A stretch of DNA of 9,176 nt from Rhodospirillales bacterium (GTDB taxonomy: Bacteria; Pseudomonadota; Alphaproteobacteria; Rhodospirillales; JADHTD01). The stretch is taken from the NCBI GenBank assembly GCA_016776525.1, contig JADHTD010000092.1, positions 1-9,176 on the forward strand. Direction: 5' to 3'. Shown here piece after piece: positions 6,091 to 9,176 of the stretch. Within the stretch, counting starts at the first letter, position 1; the number at the start of each line of letters is the position of its first letter. The notes under the pieces were generated by a model. The model did no database searches. It was given only the letters and a program-made list of their open reading frames with translations, and was not told the origin of the DNA. A program made the position numbers and the translations under genes.

Positions 6091-6146
6091 CGGTATCGGT
6101 GTCCGGAAGTATTTCGAAGATACCGAGTGCAGGTGGGGCGTTGTTG

Positions 6147-6965
6147 ATGGCCGACATCTACAATCCTAAAAACATCGTGCAGTCCCTGGCCAAGGGATTC
6201 CGGATATTGGAAGTTTTCGACGCCAATAATCTGGAAATGACCCTCACGGAAATTGCCGATCGGGCCGCACTCGATGCCGGCACCGTCTTCCGCATCGTCA
6301 ATACGCTCCTCATGTTGGGCTACCTAGAACGGGGCGACGGCAAAAAACGTTATCGCCTGACCCTGAAAGTCCTCGATCTTGGATTCCATGCCATTGGAAG
6401 GCGCGACCTGCGCGATCTGGTGCGGCCGTACCTGCGGTCCCTGGTCGGCGAGGTCAGCGAAGCCGCCAGTCTATGCGTCTTGGACGGTTCCGACGTGGTC
6501 TACATGGAACGGGTCCATGCCGGGCTGGTGCGACTTGGTGTCGATATCCAGATCGGCTCCCGCATTCCGGCCTATTACACGGCCATCGGCCATAGCATTC
6601 TGGCCCACTTGCCGCCGAGCGAAGTTAAGCGCATTCTTAACATGCGTGAGAGAGTCAAGTTGACGCCTTTGACAACGACGACGCCGGAAGAGATTGAACA
6701 GCGTCTGGAATTTGTCCGCAAGTACGGCTACGCCCTGTCGGATCAGGACTCGGCGCCGATGCTGCGTATTATTGCCGCTCCGGTCATGGATGCCGACAAC
6801 CATCCGCTGGCCGCCATCAGCGTCGCCGCCCCGTCGATCCACATGCGGGTCGAACAGTTTGTGGAAAAAGCGGCTGAGCCGATCCTGCGGGCGGCGGAAG
6901 AAATCGGCCGGGCGCTGAGCATCAGCGGTTCGGCGGCCATGTCCATTGAATCGGCTTTTCGTTAA
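6147..6965 (+). CDS. IclR-family transcriptional regulator
   Basis: A 272-residue regulator. An N-terminal winged helix-turn-helix begins VQSLAKGFRILEVF (11-24) and continues LTEIADRAALDAGTVFRIVNTL with the wing ending KKRYRLTLKVLDLG. An effector-binding domain follows (about residues 90-250), including SLCVLDGSDVVYMERV, a GSRIPAYYTAIGHSILAHL stretch, and GYALSDQDSAPMLRIIAAPV, similar in layout to PcaR/PobR-type members. The start is uncertain. ATG 6147 (AGGTGGGG 8 nt before) gives a normal IclR N-terminus; GTG 6099, 8 nt after the G9 tract, would add 16 unconserved residues. It is divergent from the lyase-like gene and 66 bp upstream of the DHDPS-like gene, so it probably controls one or both in response to a small acid. 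Autoregulation is suggested by the palindrome at its promoter. Confidence 0.93.
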   Translation: MADIYNPKNIVQSLAKGFRILEVFDANNLEMTLTEIADRAALDAGTVFRIVNTLLMLGYLERGDGKKRYRLTLKVLDLGFHAIGRRDLRDLVRPYLRSLVGEVSEAASLCVLDGSDVVYMERVHAGLVRLGVDIQIGSRIPAYYTAIGHSILAHLPPSEVKRILNMRERVKLTPLTTTTPEEIEQRLEFVRKYGYALSDQDSAPMLRIIAAPVMDADNHPLAAISVAAPSIHMRVEQFVEKAAEPILRAAEEIGRALSISGSAAMSIESAFR

Positions 6966-7031
6966 CTGAAGAACCCATCATGTCCGGTTGGGGGATAGTG
7001 AACTAGGAAATTTTTTTAAGAGGAGAATATT

Positions 7032-7988
7032 ATGTCCATCATGGATCTACGCGGGCTCAACCCAGCCCCCGTAACTGTTTTTACCCCAGATGAAGAAGTC
7101 GATCATGCGACCAACGCCGACTTAGCACGGTGGTTGGTTTCCGTGGATGGCGTAAAGAGTATGGTCATCCTGGGCCATGCGGGTGAGGGAACCTATCTCA
7201 CATCTGAAGAAAAGCTTGCCCTGATTCGAACCTATGTCGAGGCGGTCGGCGACCAAGTTCCGATTATTGCCGGCATCACGGGTGAAGGCACCAAGGTAGC
7301 CGCCCTGGAAGCGAAACGGGCTAAGGAAGCGGGGGCTATCGGTGCCCTGGTTTACCCGAACCACGGCTGGTTGCGCTTTGGCTTCCAAAAGGGCGCGCCG
7401 CAGGAACGCTACCGGGCCATTTATGAAGAATCCGGACTACAGTGCATCCTGTTCCAGTATCCTGATGTGACGAAGGCTACCTACGATCTGGAAACCCAGC
7501 TCGAAATTGCCGCTCAACCTGGCGTCGTCGCCACCAAGAACGGTGTGCGAAACATGAAGCGTTGGTACACTGAAATCCCGGTTTTACGTGAAGAACAGCC
7601 CGACCTGCAGATTCTTTCCTGCCACGACGAATGGCTATTGCCCACCATGTTCGACGTAGACGGCCTGCTTGTCGGGTACGGCGGCCTTACGCCAGAACCA
7701 CTGGTCGAGCTTATCAAGGCCGGCAAGGCGCACGACTACGACGCGGCCAAGGCTATTCATGACCGTCTGCTCCCTGTGACGAAGGCGGTTTACCATCGTG
7801 GCTCGCATATGGAAGGCACTGTGGCGCTCAAACACGGATTGGTAGCCCTAGGTAAGCTTAAAGATACAACCGTACGTCCGCCCCTGCTTCCGCTGCCTGC
7901 CGGAGCCGAGACGGAAATCAGAGAAGCCCTTGAACAAGCAGACCTCATCTCGTCTGGTAGTCCTTCAGAAGAAGTGGCTGCGGAATAA
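7032..7988 (+). CDS. DHDPS/NAL-superfamily lyase or aldolase, non-canonical active site
   Basis: A 318-residue class I (Schiff-base) (beta/alpha)8 enzyme of the dihydrodipicolinate synthase/N-acetylneuraminate lyase superfamily, which cleaves, condenses or dehydrates 2-keto acids. The Schiff-base lysine is Lys169 in GVVATKNG. The pyruvate-carboxylate loop usually GTTGE is GHAGE (48-52), and the position of the catalytic tyrosine (LYNVP in DHDPS) is Phe141 in LFQYP, with a tyrosine two residues on (Tyr143). These differences speak against lysine biosynthesis and for a specialised catabolic lyase such as a sugar-acid aldolase or dehydratase. A strong AAGAGGAG (7019-7026) precedes the ATG. The TAXI binding-protein gene follows after 42 bp, making an operon likely. 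G+C by hand count of six lines is about 56%, somewhat below its neighbours. The acidic C-terminal tail (PSEEVAAE) looks disordered. Confidence 0.88.
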   Translation: MSIMDLRGLNPAPVTVFTPDEEVDHATNADLARWLVSVDGVKSMVILGHAGEGTYLTSEEKLALIRTYVEAVGDQVPIIAGITGEGTKVAALEAKRAKEAGAIGALVYPNHGWLRFGFQKGAPQERYRAIYEESGLQCILFQYPDVTKATYDLETQLEIAAQPGVVATKNGVRNMKRWYTEIPVLREEQPDLQILSCHDEWLLPTMFDVDGLLVGYGGLTPEPLVELIKAGKAHDYDAAKAIHDRLLPVTKAVYHRGSHMEGTVALKHGLVALGKLKDTTVRPPLLPLPAGAETEIREALEQADLISSGSPSEEVAAE

Positions 7989-8018
7989 GAATTGGAAGAG
8001 AAATCAACGACCATAACT

Positions 8019-8025
8019 AAGGAGG
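8019..8025 (+). promoter_or_regulatory. Strong Shine-Dalgarno deciding the TAXI protein start
   Basis: AAGGAGG lies 5 nt before ATG 8031. The frame is open from TTG 7992, but that start would put 13 polar residues before the signal peptide, so ATG 8031 is preferred. Confidence 0.85.
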
Positions 8026-8030
8026 AAAAA

Positions 8031-9023
8031 ATGAAAATCACGATGCTGAAGAAAATGACGGCCGCTGTGGTTGCCGCCGGAATTATGATGCCGGCCGTGG
8101 CCGGTGCCGAAGACATCAAGATCGGTGCCATGCGTCTGGGATCGGCTTGGTATGTCTTCGGGGCGACCCTCTCGAAGCTGCTCAAAGAAACCATGCCGGG
8201 ATCCAACGTCGAAGTCGTCGCCCGCGGCGGCGGCAAGGGCAACCCGATCTCCGTCAGCAAAGGCAAGGTGCAGATCGCTCTTTCCAATGTGGCGACTTCG
8301 GTGTGGGCCTTTAATGGCCATCCGGTGGTCTACAAAGGCATTAAGTACTCCAACATTCGTGGCTTGGTTGGTGGATTGAATTCGGTCTGGGTCAACGCCA
8401 TGGTCAAGGACGAATACATCAAGAAGACCGGCAACGACACCATGGAAAAAATCTTCGGTTCCGGCAATGTGCGCGTGGTTATGAAACCGGAAGGAAGCTC
8501 GATCCCGGTGGTTGCCGATATGATGATGGAAGCCCTTGGTTCCGGCCGCGACGCGGTCAAGAAGGCCGGCGGCAAGATCATCCAGGTCGGCGCCAAGCAG
8601 ATTCCGGCCCTGTTGCGGGACGGCCGTGCCGACCTTTACTTCGAGGTTGGGCTCAAAGGCCACGGAGCGGTAACCGAAGCAACGCTGACCAGCAACCTGC
8701 ACTTCATGGATATGCCGAAAAAGGTTCTCGATAAGCTGTCCAAGCAGGGTCTGGCGGCGAAGCCGATGCCGGTCTGGTTCAAGGGACAGACCAAACCGGT
8801 CATGTCGGTCGATATGGGCACCATGATCATCGCCAACGAGAAAATGTCGGTGAAGGACGCCTATACCATCACCAAGACAATCATTGAAAACAAGGCGGCG
8901 ATGGCCAAGGCCCACAAGGCCTGGTCCCGCTTCAAACCGGAAGATGCCTGGAAACCGGCCAACACCGGTATTCCTCTGCACCCCGGTGCCATCAAGTACT
9001 ATAAGGAACGGGGCTGGATGTAA
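8031..9023 (+). CDS. TAXI-family TRAP transporter substrate-binding protein
   Basis: A 330-residue periplasmic binding protein. Residues 1-26 form a Sec signal peptide: basic start with KK, hydrophobic AAVVAAGIMM, and an AGA cleavage site before EDIKIG. The mature part begins with the TAXI hallmark, a strand then LGSAWYVFGATLSKLLKE, followed by GSNVEVVARGGGKGNPISVSKGKVQIALSN and AFNGHPVVYKG. The C-terminus LHPGAIKYYKERGWM is also typical. TAXI proteins capture small organic acids and hand them to a fused TRAP permease driven by sodium or protons. Which acid is bound cannot be told; the preceding DHDPS-like gene suggests a substrate whose breakdown needs aldolase or dehydratase chemistry. It is the last complete gene of the same-strand run iclR, DHDPS-like, TAXI. 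A strong hairpin follows 24 bp after the stop. Confidence 0.94.
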   Translation: MKITMLKKMTAAVVAAGIMMPAVAGAEDIKIGAMRLGSAWYVFGATLSKLLKETMPGSNVEVVARGGGKGNPISVSKGKVQIALSNVATSVWAFNGHPVVYKGIKYSNIRGLVGGLNSVWVNAMVKDEYIKKTGNDTMEKIFGSGNVRVVMKPEGSSIPVVADMMMEALGSGRDAVKKAGGKIIQVGAKQIPALLRDGRADLYFEVGLKGHGAVTEATLTSNLHFMDMPKKVLDKLSKQGLAAKPMPVWFKGQTKPVMSVDMGTMIIANEKMSVKDAYTITKTIIENKAAMAKAHKAWSRFKPEDAWKPANTGIPLHPGAIKYYKERGWM

Positions 9024-9047
9024 TCATCTGAACCGATAAAGATCCTG

Positions 9048-9082
9048 CGGGGGCGGACAGGTCGCTCCGCCCCCGTTTCTTT
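9048..9082 (+). terminator. Strong terminator-like hairpin after the TAXI gene
   Basis: A perfect 10-bp stem CGGGGGCGGA (9048-9057) with TCCGCCCCCG (9066-9075) encloses an 8-nt loop and is followed by TTTCTTT. This is a good rho-independent terminator or an attenuator reducing expression of a downstream permease gene relative to the binding protein. Confidence 0.85.
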
Positions 9083-9090
9083 AATTCGTA

Positions 9091-9176
9091 ATGACAAGAA
9101 GCGCCGCCATGAGCATCGCGAGCAGCATACACGGACTTCGGTTTTTAATCGGACTGTTTTCCCTCAGTTTCCAGAT
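9091..9176 (+). CDS. 5' end of a possible next gene, cut by the window edge
   Basis: An open frame begins at ATG 9091 (second ATG 9109 in the same frame) and runs to the edge for 28 codons without a stop. It reads MTRSAAMSIASSIHGLRF, then a hydrophobic LIGLFSLSF. The hydrophobic start would suit a membrane protein, and a TRAP membrane component usually follows a TAXI binding protein, but the fragment is too short to assign a family. No good Shine-Dalgarno is seen ahead of either ATG, so the start is uncertain. Confidence 0.35.
   Translation, partial: MTRSAAMSIASSIHGLRFLIGLFSLSFQ

Noticed and set aside
7032..7988. Naming the DHDPS-like gene dapA
   Set aside because: Catalytic-loop and tyrosine positions differ from true DHDPS, and the neighbours are a transporter and an IclR regulator rather than lysine genes.
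8004..8981. Long minus-strand open frame of 325 codons opposite the TAXI gene
   Set aside because: Histidine, aspartate and glycine rich shadow of a clear TAXI protein, without recognisable domain or ribosome-binding site.
1..9176. Mobile element, prophage, CRISPR or defence system
   Set aside because: No transposase, integrase, direct-repeat array, tRNA attachment site or nuclease-type gene was seen; all genes fit metabolic, transport or housekeeping families.

Overview
The window is a roughly 60% G+C, densely coded stretch that looks like a chromosomal segment of an alphaproteobacterium. The main evidence is a GapR/DUF2312 protein that closely resembles the Caulobacter nucleoid protein. 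A TAXI-type TRAP binding protein and an N-formylglutamate amidohydrolase/YbdK-like ligase pair fit the same picture. A Rhodospirillales-like host is plausible but not proven. There are no tRNA, rRNA, CRISPR or transposase genes.

Left part (1-1286): the 3' end of a probable ABC-transport auxiliary lipoprotein gene is followed after 19 bp by a complete adenylylsulfate kinase gene (cysC). This faces a convergent short gapR-like gene. Two DnaA-box-like 9-mers lie upstream of gapR.

Middle part (1284-4705): a minus-strand pair encodes an N-formylglutamate amidohydrolase-family protein and, 11 bp downstream, a YbdK-type carboxylate-amine ligase. The first gene may be transcribed leaderless. Divergent from it is a 10-TM EamA/DMT exporter. 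Convergent to that is a small thioredoxin-fold [2Fe-2S] ferredoxin.

Right part (4786-9176): this is the most interesting region and looks like a carbohydrate-acid catabolic locus. A cytoplasmic oligogalacturonate-lyase-like protein (PL22 fold, metal ligands conserved) is divergent from an IclR-family regulator. The regulator has a near-consensus sigma70 promoter (TTGACT, 17 bp, TACAAT) with a 31-bp palindrome exactly at the predicted start of transcription, followed by a G9 tract. Downstream in the same direction lie a DHDPS/NAL-superfamily lyase with a non-canonical active site and a TAXI TRAP periplasmic binding protein. A strong terminator-like hairpin follows, and then the 5' end of a further gene, which may encode the TRAP membrane component. 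The simplest reading is that the TRAP system imports a small organic acid, the DHDPS-like enzyme cleaves or dehydrates it, and the IclR protein senses it. The lyase-like protein may feed the same pathway. The substrate cannot be read from the sequence.
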